DNA of 49,967 bases. It comes from Bacteroidaceae bacterium. GTDB taxonomy: Bacteria > Bacteroidota > Bacteroidia > Bacteroidales > Bacteroidaceae. A program made the position numbers and the translations under genes. Shown here in pieces: positions 1-6,768 of this stretch. Where the stretch lies: positions 1-49,967 of the forward strand of contig JAFWXS010000037.1 of assembly GCA_017517925.1 (NCBI GenBank), read 5' to 3'. The notes under the pieces are model-generated. The model saw only the letters and a program-made list of their open reading frames with translations. It was not told the DNA's origin and made no database searches. Each line of letters begins with the position of its first letter. Positions within the stretch are counted from its first letter, which is position 1.

Positions 1-891
1 GTCGACATCGAGCAGGGTGTGCTCGGCTGTGTAGGGGTCGGTAAGCATTACCAAGTGGGGGCGGTAGTCGAGTTCCAAATCAAAGGCGGTAAAGAAACGG
101 CCTGTGAAGAAGTTGTATTTGCACATGGTGTCGGCACTCCATTCAGTATAAGTATTGGTGAAGTTGTACTCGGCTTTCAGCTTACCGCGACTTTTCGGGG
201 CGCAGTAAACGGCAGAATCTTCAAGCAAGTCGAAATGCTTCATTATCGAGTAGATTTCTACCACCGAATTGACGAAGAAGCAGACACAGCCATCGTGGTT
301 CGCTAAATATGCACCTACAGCCTTGGCAGTGTTGTAGGTGCGCGTGACGGTTATCTCCTGTTGGTAATCGTAATCGGCAGTCACCTCTACAGTCTCGAAA
401 TGGTGCTCCTCGAAACGTGGGTCGCTGAACCCGATAGGAGTGGCTGACACCAGAGCCTTGCGGCTGAAAAGGAAGAAGTCTGCCATATGCATGACGATGT
501 CGGGGCGGAAATCTGCATCTTTAATTAGCTGGTGACACTCATCCATCAACAGGAAAAATGAGGTGTAGAGGTTGATACCGCATCGCTCGCAAGCAACCTT
601 GACCTTGCACATGCTTTCGGGCGTAGTCATAATCTTGTGCAGTCGGTAGGTGTGTAGGTACTCGATAATCTGCCCGATGTTGACCTTCTCGTAGACACCA
701 AGCAGGTTCGGGTATTTGCGGCACTTGCTGATAATTACAGGCACATTGGGAACTACGATGATGGAACTTCTATCAGTTTCGAGTTCCAAGGTTGTAGCAC
801 CACAGCCTGGAATGCGCTTCGACAGGATGCAGTTAGTGGGTATCTCCTTCATTACGTCAGAGAGGTACTGACCTTTATTCAGTGTTATCAT
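1..891 (-). CDS. DEAD/DEAH-type helicase-like protein, 3' part missing
   Basis: The frame is open from the ATG at 891-889 to the left edge, giving 297 codons with no stop, so the gene continues outside the window. Seen: an N-terminal nucleotide-binding-like loop PGCGATT (about residues 28-34), a Walker B/motif II LLMDECHQL (about 116-124) and a motif III-like SATP shortly after. This order is that of a superfamily 2 helicase core. The Walker A lysine is replaced by alanine. Proteins of this kind, with a GCG-x-TT loop, occur in Bacteroidota mobile DNA, as far as I recall. The start overlaps the stop of the preceding gene as ATGA, which suggests translational coupling. It belongs to the integrated element ending at the tRNA-Pro. 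Substrate and activity are unknown. Confidence 0.7.
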   Translation of the reverse strand, partial: MITLNKGQYLSDVMKEIPTNCILSKRIPGCGATTLELETDRSSIIVVPNVPVIISKCRKYPNLLGVYEKVNIGQIIEYLHTYRLHKIMTTPESMCKVKVACERCGINLYTSFFLLMDECHQLIKDADFRPDIVMHMADFFLFSRKALVSATPIGFSDPRFEEHHFETVEVTADYDYQQEITVTRTYNTAKAVGAYLANHDGCVCFFVNSVVEIYSIMKHFDLLEDSAVYCAPKSRGKLKAEYNFTNTYTEWSADTMCKYNFFTGRFFTAFDLELDYRPHLVMLTDPYTAEHTLLDVD

Positions 892-1322
892 AATCCATTT
901 TTATTTAAGTAGTCCATAAAATCATCGGTTCGTCGGATGCTGAAAAACAGCTTGCCGAACTTGAACAGTCCTCGTAGCTTCACGTAAGCCTGCGTCTCAC
1001 GAAGGAAAGGGATGCAAGCAATGTTGCACTTCTCGTCAACCAACTGTTTGACCTTGCTCTCTTGGAAGCCTTCGAAGGTGAACTGTGGAATCTCGGAGGG
1101 GAACACCCCGAAGTCCTCGTAGTCGCCTGTCCGCAGATAGTTGAGCAGCCATTGCCAACTGCCCTCATTGAGCAGGTATCTCAATCCTGTCACTCCTTGA
1201 CAGCTTATCCAAGCTTCGTCCTCGATGCGCACATTGAGTTGCTTGCCCTGCCTCATCAAGAGTTTCACTTGACGGTGCGCGGCTTCGTTATCGTAGGTTG
1301 GCGGAAATGTTATTGCTTGCAT
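888..1322 (-). CDS. Hypothetical protein of the integrated element
   Basis: I do not recognise this 144-residue protein. It has no signal peptide, membrane segment or obvious catalytic motif. It is mixed in composition and has aromatic residues in the middle (WQWLLNYL). It lies 51 bases after the 208-residue gene, and its TGA overlaps the ATG of the helicase-like gene by four bases, so the three are probably one operon. The context suggests a replication or transfer accessory role for the mobile element; that is inference from position only. The start at 1322 is the only ATG giving the full frame. Confidence 0.7.
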   Translation of the reverse strand: MQAITFPPTYDNEAAHRQVKLLMRQGKQLNVRIEDEAWISCQGVTGLRYLLNEGSWQWLLNYLRTGDYEDFGVFPSEIPQFTFEGFQESKVKQLVDEKCNIACIPFLRETQAYVKLRGLFKFGKLFFSIRRTDDFMDYLNKNGL

Positions 1323-1373
1323 CTTGTGTTGTGGGTTAATGAGAGGAGGATTGCTCCCCCTCTCGGTTAGTGA

Positions 1374-2000
1374 TTAGGCCGCGTGGACGGCATCGTTAAT
1401 AAACCTCTGGATGACATTCTCCAGCTCCTCCGTGCGCTTCAAGCAGAAGCGTACCACCTTGCGGTAGCCAGGCGCAAAACTTGCACAGAAAAAGCGTTCG
1501 CCTTTAGCGCTGACAAAGTCAGGCTCAATGTGACATCTGAACGGAGAATTCAAGAATTGTACGAAGAGGTCTTCGCGAGGGTCTACGTCTGATGCCTCCA
1601 GCTTGTGTTCCTCGGCCAAGTAACCTTCGGGAGCGGGGATTGTGCCACCCATAGCGGCTACCGTGCACGCTACCAACTTATAATCGGCAAGAGTTTCGAA
1701 GTTGCGGATGAACTTCTCGCGGAAGTTCATGTTCACAGTCATCTTGAGGTAGCCCTCATCATTCTTGAAACTTACGTTTACCTCTGTGGGGATTGAGAGG
1801 AAAGAGGTAAATATATCAATTACGACCTGTGGGTCAATAGTCTTTGGCTGCGCTACAGCCGTGTTGCCCATCAAGGCAGTCCAATCAATGTTTTGTTTCA
1901 TCTTCTTAATATCGTTATTTGATTCATTACTTGCTGCTTCGTTAGCAGCGTTATCAATCTCGGGTGCGTTTTGGCTCGCCAGCTTTTCAATATTTGACAT
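1374..2000 (-). CDS. Hypothetical protein of the integrated element
   Basis: This is a 208-residue soluble protein I do not recognise. The first 40 residues are rich in Asn, Ala, Glu and Ser and look disordered. The rest looks globular, with a segment of beta-type pattern (EVNVSFKNDEGYLKMTVNMN) near residues 73-92. There is no signal peptide or membrane segment. It is first in the likely three-gene operon that ends in the helicase-like gene. The non-coding stretch before it (2001-2304) shows no clear TAnnTTTG promoter. Confidence 0.7.
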   Translation of the reverse strand: MSNIEKLASQNAPEIDNAANEAASNESNNDIKKMKQNIDWTALMGNTAVAQPKTIDPQVVIDIFTSFLSIPTEVNVSFKNDEGYLKMTVNMNFREKFIRNFETLADYKLVACTVAAMGGTIPAPEGYLAEEHKLEASDVDPREDLFVQFLNSPFRCHIEPDFVSAKGERFFCASFAPGYRKVVRFCLKRTEELENVIQRFINDAVHAA

Positions 2001-2259
2001 ATAGCTAATTTATTAGTCAAATAACTTTCGGCTCAGCTCCCGTGAGCCTTTCGGGGTCATCCGTTTCAGCGAGCTCTTTCTGAACGTCAGACACCGAATT
2101 AAGAGCGAAAAACGTACCGATTCGACTCAAAGGAAATATGATATTTTCGTCTTATATCCTTTGAATTGAAAATGAAGAAAATGATGTTTTTTAAAAAGAA
2201 TGACCACACTCTTGTTGTCATTTCCTTTTAAATAAGTCTGTCAGAAATAAAAAAAATAA

Positions 2260-2288
2260 TGTGACACGCAGACAGATTCTGTGTCACA
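2260..2288 (-). terminator. Terminator after the 297-residue gene
   Basis: TGTGACAC (2260-2267) and GTGTCACA (2281-2288) form a perfect 8-base inverted repeat. Read on the minus strand it is followed by TTATTTTTTTTATTT, a typical intrinsic terminator. It lies just past the stop at 2305. The rest of the 2001-2304 gap is AT-rich, and I see nothing else in it. Confidence 0.65.
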
Positions 2289-2304
2289 CAATATGCACAA
2301 ACGA

Positions 2305-3198
2305 CTAATCCCTTGGAAAGAATCTCTTGGACTTGATGTGTTTTTCTACAGGAGTGAGGCCACTGCTGCGCAGACTGTTGACCTTTGCCTGCAGCGTGTT
2401 TAGGATTGCAAGCGTATCGCCATCCTTCACCTGCCCTATGATTCTGAGATATTCAAGCAGGAAACCGCATTGCGCAGCTGTAACTGTCTCCGAAGGAAGA
2501 ATATGATTGATGAAGTTATAGGTTCCGTTGATAATATAATTAAGGTATGGATTCTTGCTCCTTCTTCCCTTATCATCCAAATAAGTGTCAAGTTCCCTCT
2601 CCGCCTCCTCCAAAGTGATGTCACCCAAGATTGAGCGGATGTAGCCATTTAATAAGTTGGAGAACCATCCCTCGCGGTTCTTGATTATGTGGGGGGAGTC
2701 TGTTTTGTAACAAATTCTTATAGGCGAATCTTGTTCGTGTCTTGGCTTATTTAATGCGACAAATAAGCGTAGTAAATCTGGATGAATCAGATTCCAGTTA
2801 TCTTGTAGGCGTTTTACCTTGTCTTCGGAGTAGCCTTCATGGGTGTTACGATAAAAAATGGCAGCCATGAAACACAGTACAAATTTTGCGGTACTGCGCA
2901 TTTCTTCCTCCTCGATATGTTGACTGCATAAGTCATTGATGGAGTTTGATTGTTTTTCAAAACTATCACTGGTGTGTATCTCTACATTCCCATCAATATT
3001 GATAGCATAGTCTAAAAGGACATTTTGTGTTTTTCCCTTGTTTCGTTGCTCACGCACAATCTCATCCATTTTGTTATCGTCAACGTAAGGCTTTAGGCTA
3101 TCCGATAGTTCGCTTAAAATTTCTGTTGGGTCAAAGCCATAGCAATCTTTTAATATCGGGAGAACTGCTTTTAATTGAGGTATATTGAACAACGCCAT
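2305..3198 (-). CDS. Hypothetical protein next to integrase
   Basis: This 297-residue protein has no motif I can assign. It is mostly charged and helical in appearance, with an acidic run IEEEEM in the first half and a basic end (KHIKSKRFFPRD). No signal peptide or transmembrane segment is visible. It sits directly downstream of the integrase, with a terminator hairpin between the two, so it is probably transcribed from its own start. Its place next to the integrase suggests cargo or a control gene of the element, but no function can be assigned. Confidence 0.65.
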   Translation of the reverse strand: MALFNIPQLKAVLPILKDCYGFDPTEILSELSDSLKPYVDDNKMDEIVREQRNKGKTQNVLLDYAINIDGNVEIHTSDSFEKQSNSINDLCSQHIEEEEMRSTAKFVLCFMAAIFYRNTHEGYSEDKVKRLQDNWNLIHPDLLRLFVALNKPRHEQDSPIRICYKTDSPHIIKNREGWFSNLLNGYIRSILGDITLEEAERELDTYLDDKGRRSKNPYLNYIINGTYNFINHILPSETVTAAQCGFLLEYLRIIGQVKDGDTLAILNTLQAKVNSLRSSGLTPVEKHIKSKRFFPRD

Positions 3199-3225
3199 AA
3201 TCTTATTTTTGCTTAAGTTACAAAA

Positions 3226-3255
3226 AACTCCACCTACAGAAAAGTAAGTGGAGTT
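3226..3255 (-). terminator. Terminator after integrase gene
   Basis: AACTCCACCTAC (3226-3237) pairs with GTAAGTGGAGTT (3244-3255), 11 of 12 positions. On the minus strand the hairpin is followed by a short T run, which fits intrinsic termination just beyond the integrase stop at 3265. Confidence 0.7.
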
Positions 3256-3264
3256 AATTTTTAC

Positions 3265-4485
3265 TCAGAGTAGATTCCGCATGGCATCATCCACCTGCTC
3301 ATTATCAAACTTACTTAGATATATCTGAGTGGTCTTTATGTCTTGGTGCCCTAATGCTTGCGATATAATGCCGATGTTCACACCAGACTTCTTCAAGACT
3401 GTAGCAAACGAGTGTCTGGCCACGTATGTAGTCACATCCGCTGATATGCGTAGCTCTTTTCCGAGTGCTCGGAGTTCTCGGTTTACTTCATGGCACACCT
3501 TATGCACACGATTCGTCTTCTGCATCGGGGTGATGTGACGCTTGTAGTGGAGTATCGGGAACAGATAATCTGCTTCTCGCTGATAGTCGGCATATTTAGC
3601 AATAAGTTTCTTGGCCTCTGGTGATAGTTGCAAGTTGATTCCTCCGTGGGTCTTCTGCCTCTGATATATCAACCGATTATCTATAATATTCCTCGGAGTG
3701 AGATTAGCAATATCAACAAAAGAAATTCCACCACACAGATAAGAGAATGCAAACAAGTCTTGAGCAAGTTGACGGATGGGCTTACATCCCGAACAATCGG
3801 CCTGCATGATTTTCAAAATATCCTTCTTGGATAAAGCACGCTTCATCGTCTTCGTGTTGAGGTGGCTTAACTTGTATTCCATGAACGGTTTCTTATCTCT
3901 ACTCACCACCTTTGCCTCAATCGCACGGTTAAAAGCAGCCCGCAATGTTCGGAACTGATAACTAATCGAAGTGTCTTTGTTGCCTCGGGCACGTAGCCAC
4001 TCTTCGTACTTCCTGCAAAAACTCACATTGATGTGACTGAATGTGTAGTTTAGCTTCTTGCCCTTGTTGAAATTCTTGAGCATACGGTAAGAGTTCAAGT
4101 AAGCATAACTCGTACCTACCTGCCCCTTCTCCTTTAATCCCGCAATGAGAGATAAGTAAAACTCCTCTACAGTCTGAGCCTTGATTTCTTCTTTCTTCTC
4201 ATGGATGAGCGAGGACGCAGTGAACTCCTCATCGTTAGCTTTCTTTTCCAACAACTTCTCTTGAAACTCCAATCGGGTCTTCAAGATGATTTTGTTGATA
4301 AGTTCCTTGTTCGGACATGTAGGTTTAGGTTCCTCTCTCTCAAAGTCCCAATGCTTAGCGAGTATAGACACATTAAGACTTTTGTAACTGCTTTTTCGAT
4401 TCTGTGTGATTCGTAACATTAAAGGGTGTTCGCCATTAGCAAGCGTCTTACTTTTGTAGCAAATCACGGAAATTGTAGCTTTCAT
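3265..4485 (-). CDS. Tyrosine recombinase/integrase
   Basis: Site-specific recombinase of 406 residues, the usual size for Bacteroidota element integrases. Order: an N-terminal arm-binding-like region (MKATISVICYKSK), a SAM-like core-binding domain (about 100-200) and a C-terminal catalytic domain. The box II motif YVARHSFATVLKKSG has the Arg and the first His; LGHQDIKTTQIYL follows with the second His and the Tyr nucleophile. In box I the usual Arg position reads YLCGGISFVDIANL, so it seems replaced, as in some Bacteroidota relatives. I prefer the start at 4485, where the usual family N-terminus begins; an in-frame ATG at 4578 would add 31 residues made largely of repeat sequence. It lies 126 bases from the 3' end of tRNA-Pro, the expected attachment site. 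Confidence 0.93.
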   Translation of the reverse strand: MKATISVICYKSKTLANGEHPLMLRITQNRKSSYKSLNVSILAKHWDFEREEPKPTCPNKELINKIILKTRLEFQEKLLEKKANDEEFTASSLIHEKKEEIKAQTVEEFYLSLIAGLKEKGQVGTSYAYLNSYRMLKNFNKGKKLNYTFSHINVSFCRKYEEWLRARGNKDTSISYQFRTLRAAFNRAIEAKVVSRDKKPFMEYKLSHLNTKTMKRALSKKDILKIMQADCSGCKPIRQLAQDLFAFSYLCGGISFVDIANLTPRNIIDNRLIYQRQKTHGGINLQLSPEAKKLIAKYADYQREADYLFPILHYKRHITPMQKTNRVHKVCHEVNRELRALGKELRISADVTTYVARHSFATVLKKSGVNIGIISQALGHQDIKTTQIYLSKFDNEQVDDAMRNLL

Positions 4486-4495
4486 CTTAGATTTT

Positions 4496-4541
4496 GGTTT
4501 AAACTCTGGTTTAAACATTTGATTAAACCACCGCTTAAACC
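4496..4541 (+). repeat. TTTAAAC repeat cluster before integrase
   Basis: GGTTTAAAC occurs at 4496-4504 and 4508-4516, and the inverted form TTAAACC at 4523-4529 and 4535-4541. Both pairs are spaced 12 bases. They lie between the integrase start and the tRNA, where arm-type integrase or excisionase sites or an operator would be expected. That role is inference. Confidence 0.55.
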
Positions 4542-4570
4542 GCACACTTTCACGGTATGCACAAAAAGAA

Positions 4571-4606
4571 AAAAGCATCGATAACCATCAGATTATCAAT
4601 GCTTTT
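4571..4606 (-). terminator. Terminator after tRNA-Pro(GGG)
   Basis: A 14-base stem (4571-4584 with 4593-4606, one mismatch) has an 8-base loop. On the minus strand it follows the tRNA 3' end and is itself followed by a T-rich run. Confidence 0.75.
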
Positions 4607-4611
4607 CCCAG

Positions 4612-4686
4612 TCGGGGTGACTGGATTCGAACCAGCGACCACACGCCCCCCAGACGCGTACTCTAACCGGGCTGAGCTACACCCCG
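4612..4686 (-). tRNA. tRNA-Pro (anticodon GGG)
   Basis: Cloverleaf read on the minus strand: acceptor CGGGGTG pairs with CACCCCG; D arm GCTC...GAGT; anticodon stem CGCGT/GCGTG with loop CTGGGGG, so anticodon GGG; T arm GCTGG TTCGAAT CCAGT; discriminator A. CCA is not encoded. The 3' end faces the integrase and probably forms part of the element's attachment site. Confidence 0.92.
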
Positions 4687-4702
4687 CTGCTCAATTGCGG
4701 TG

Positions 4703-4734
4703 CAAAAGTAGTACTATTTATTTTACTGTGCAAA
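4703..4734 (-). promoter_or_regulatory. Promoter of tRNA-Pro(GGG)
   Basis: On the minus strand TTTG (4734-4731), 20 bases, then TACTTTTG (4710-4703) match the Bacteroidota promoter. The tRNA 5' end is about 17 bases downstream. Confidence 0.7.
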
Positions 4735-4773
4735 CTTTTCTCACTTTTTTTCGCATATTCGTGCAAAAAACCT

Positions 4774-4781
4774 TACTTTTG
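4774..4781 (+). promoter_or_regulatory. -7 element before aroA
   Basis: TACTTTTG fits TAnnTTTG and lies 26 bases before the aroA ATG. The -33 region has no clear TTTG. Confidence 0.5.
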
Positions 4782-4806
4782 TAGAAAATATAATGCATAC
4801 GCCCGA

Positions 4807-6186
4807 ATGAACCTACCCGAAAGGCTGACCGCCGACATCGCCCTGCCCGCCTCGAAGAGCATAAGCAACCGCGCACTCCTGCTCCAGGCGTTGTGTCCCG
4901 AACAGCGATACACCATAGCGAACCTCGCCGTGTGTGACGACACCGACCATATGTTGCAGGCCATAGCCGCCCATAGGGCAGGCGAGCATACACTCGACAT
5001 CGGAGCCACAGGCACCGCCATGCGATTCCTCACCGCCTGGTTCGCCATCACCGAGGGCACAACCACAATCACCGGCAGCGAGCGCATGCAGCAGCGCCCC
5101 ATAGGCACGCTCGTAGACGCACTGCGTGCCCTCGGAGCCGACATCACCTATATAAATAAGGAGGGCTACCCGCCACTGCGTATCACAGGAAAGCCTCTCG
5201 AAGGCGGAGAACTGGAGATAGAAGCCTCCATCAGCTCGCAGTACATCTCGGCACTGCTCATGATAGCACCCCGCCTCACCCACGGACTCACGCTGCACCT
5301 CAAAGGAACCGTTGCCTCGCGCACCTACATAGACCTCACCCTCGACCTCATGCGCCGCTACGGCGCTGACGCAGAGTGGAATGACGAGCGCACTATCCGT
5401 GTACGTCCCGGTAGCTACGAGGACACACCCCTCACTGTCGAGGCCGACTGGAGCGCCGCATCGTACTGGTACGAACTCGCCGCCGTAGCCGCCATGAAGG
5501 GACACGAGGTGGACATCCTCCTGCGCTGCCTCACCCCCGACAGCCGCCAGGGCGACCGCGTGGTGGCCGAGATGTTTGCTCCGATGGGAGTAGCGACGGA
5601 GTATACAGCTGAGGGAGCGAGGATAAAGGCCTCACCCCTGCCCCTCCCAAGGAGGGGGGACTCGGGTATTTCTAAAGACTTAGAAACCTCCAAAGCCATT
5701 TGGATAGGGTCTCCAGACGCAGTTACCCCTCTCCGGGAGGGGTTAGGGGAGGCCTCTTTCACCCACTGCCCCGACATAGCCCAGACGCTCGCTGTCACCT
5801 GCAGCCTCATGGGCGTGCCCTATACATTCAGCGGCATACACAGCCTGCGCATCAAGGAGACCGACCGCGTGGCGGCCCTCATCGCCGAGCTGCGCAAGTT
5901 AGGCTACGTGCTCCGCGCTGAGGGCGACGACTGCCTCGTATGGGACGGCACACGCTGCACTCCCGACGAGCGCCCCACCATCGCCACCTACGATGACCAC
6001 CGCATGGCCATGGCCTTCGCGCCCGCAGCACTTTGCTATGAAGGACTCACGATAGAGCACCCCGAAGTGGTGACCAAGTCGTACCCCACGTTCTGGCAGC
6101 ACCTATCCCGAGTGGAAAGTGGAAAGATGAAAGATGAAAGTGGAAAGATGAAAGTTCCCATCCGTACAGCAACTCATAACTCATAA
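4807..6186 (+). CDS. aroA: 3-phosphoshikimate 1-carboxyvinyltransferase (EPSP synthase)
   Basis: Cytoplasmic enzyme that joins phosphoenolpyruvate to shikimate 3-phosphate in the chorismate pathway. Seen: substrate-binding start LPASKSISNRALLLQAL (residues 13-29), phosphate loop DIGATGTAMRFLTAW, the RPIGTLVDALRALGAD segment, and the C-terminal KETDRVAALIAELRKLG and DDHRMAMAF. Those are the family signatures. At 459 residues it is about 45 longer than usual. The excess comes from an in-frame, GC-palindromic insert (about residues 275-317, encoded by 5628-5756) and a tail of SGKMK repeats encoded by intergenic-type simple repeats. The insert lies just before CPDIAQTLAVTC, so it should be a surface loop if the enzyme works. 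aroA is followed after 15 bases by the small membrane protein gene. Confidence 0.96.
   Translation: MNLPERLTADIALPASKSISNRALLLQALCPEQRYTIANLAVCDDTDHMLQAIAAHRAGEHTLDIGATGTAMRFLTAWFAITEGTTTITGSERMQQRPIGTLVDALRALGADITYINKEGYPPLRITGKPLEGGELEIEASISSQYISALLMIAPRLTHGLTLHLKGTVASRTYIDLTLDLMRRYGADAEWNDERTIRVRPGSYEDTPLTVEADWSAASYWYELAAVAAMKGHEVDILLRCLTPDSRQGDRVVAEMFAPMGVATEYTAEGARIKASPLPLPRRGDSGISKDLETSKAIWIGSPDAVTPLREGLGEASFTHCPDIAQTLAVTCSLMGVPYTFSGIHSLRIKETDRVAALIAELRKLGYVLRAEGDDCLVWDGTRCTPDERPTIATYDDHRMAMAFAPAALCYEGLTIEHPEVVTKSYPTFWQHLSRVESGKMKDESGKMKVPIRTATHNS
5628..5756. repeat. MITE-like palindromic element inside aroA
   Basis: About 129 bases begin with CCTCACCCCTGCCCCTCCC and end with a near-inverted copy (GGGAGGGGTTAGGGGAGG). 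GGCCTC stands at both ends (5628-5633 and 5751-5756). Between the arms lies an AT-richer centre. It reads through in frame without a stop, adding roughly 43 residues to AroA. A shorter relative lies at 15050-15080. Confidence 0.7.
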
Positions 6187-6200
6187 CTCACAACTCACAA
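6113..6200 (+). repeat. Simple repeats at the aroA 3' end
   Basis: Two low-complexity blocks: GTGGAAAGATGAAA-type units, which code the SGKMK tail of AroA, then AACTCATAACTCATAACTC-type units that carry the stop codon and run up to the next start at 6202. Confidence 0.7.
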
Positions 6201-6201
6201 C

Positions 6202-6642
6202 ATGCCCATAGCCATATATAGCGCCATCTTCCTGGCAACCCTCGTAGCTCTGTCGCTCGTAGGACGAATCATCAGACGTAAGAATGGAGACGATTCGGTA
6301 CCCTCGGACATCGTGCCCGAAGAACCCGTAGTCATCGCACCGCCCGAACCTGAGGCCACTGCCGACGATGACGACGAGTGCTGCGGTGAACACGAGGTGT
6401 GCGAGAAGGGCAAGATAAAACGAGCCCTGCGCACCGACATCGAGTACTTCGACGACGAAGAGCTCGACCGCTACCGCGGCATCGCCCCCGACGAGTATGA
6501 CGACGAGGCCGTGGAGGAATTCCGCGAAGTGCTCTACACCATGTACCCCACCGAGGTGGAAGACTGGCTCAAGAGCCTCGAGCTGCGCCAGGTGGCACTG
6601 CCCGATGCCCTCAGGGACGAGGTGTTCATGCTCATCAGATAA
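6202..6642 (+). CDS. Conserved small membrane-anchored protein
   Basis: A 146-residue protein with one N-terminal hydrophobic helix (IYSAIFLATLVALSLVGRII, residues 4-23) followed by basic residues, so the rest is probably cytoplasmic. A Pro/Glu/Asp-rich linker and a cysteine group (CCGEHEVC) follow, then an acidic helical domain with many Tyr, Asp and Glu residues. I recall similar genes next to aroA in Bacteroidales, sometimes labelled phospholipase, but I see no phospholipase motif. The cysteine group could bind a metal; that is inference. It starts 15 bases after aroA and was probably co-transcribed with it. Confidence 0.8.
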   Translation: MPIAIYSAIFLATLVALSLVGRIIRRKNGDDSVPSDIVPEEPVVIAPPEPEATADDDDECCGEHEVCEKGKIKRALRTDIEYFDDEELDRYRGIAPDEYDDEAVEEFREVLYTMYPTEVEDWLKSLELRQVALPDALRDEVFMLIR

Positions 6643-6679
6643 GATTTTTACATCCGTAATAAAAAAAGTGACCGACAAG

Positions 6680-6712
6680 TTTGCAAGTTTCGTAAATTTG
6701 TTTTTAACTTTG
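6680..6712 (+). promoter_or_regulatory. Promoter of recQ
   Basis: TTTG (6680-6683), 21 bases, TAACTTTG (6705-6712). It predicts a start near 6718 and a leader of about 50 bases, which supports the internal ATG at 6769 as the true recQ start. Confidence 0.7.
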
Positions 6713-6768
6713 TGTTACTCCTCATCGTAGCCTTGCCGAAAAGGCTGCCAGTAAGAGGCCCTAACGTT

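Noticed and set aside
4486..4578. Longer integrase start at 4578
   Set aside because: It would add 31 residues made of the TTTAAAC repeats and run into the tRNA terminator; the family N-terminus starts at 4485.
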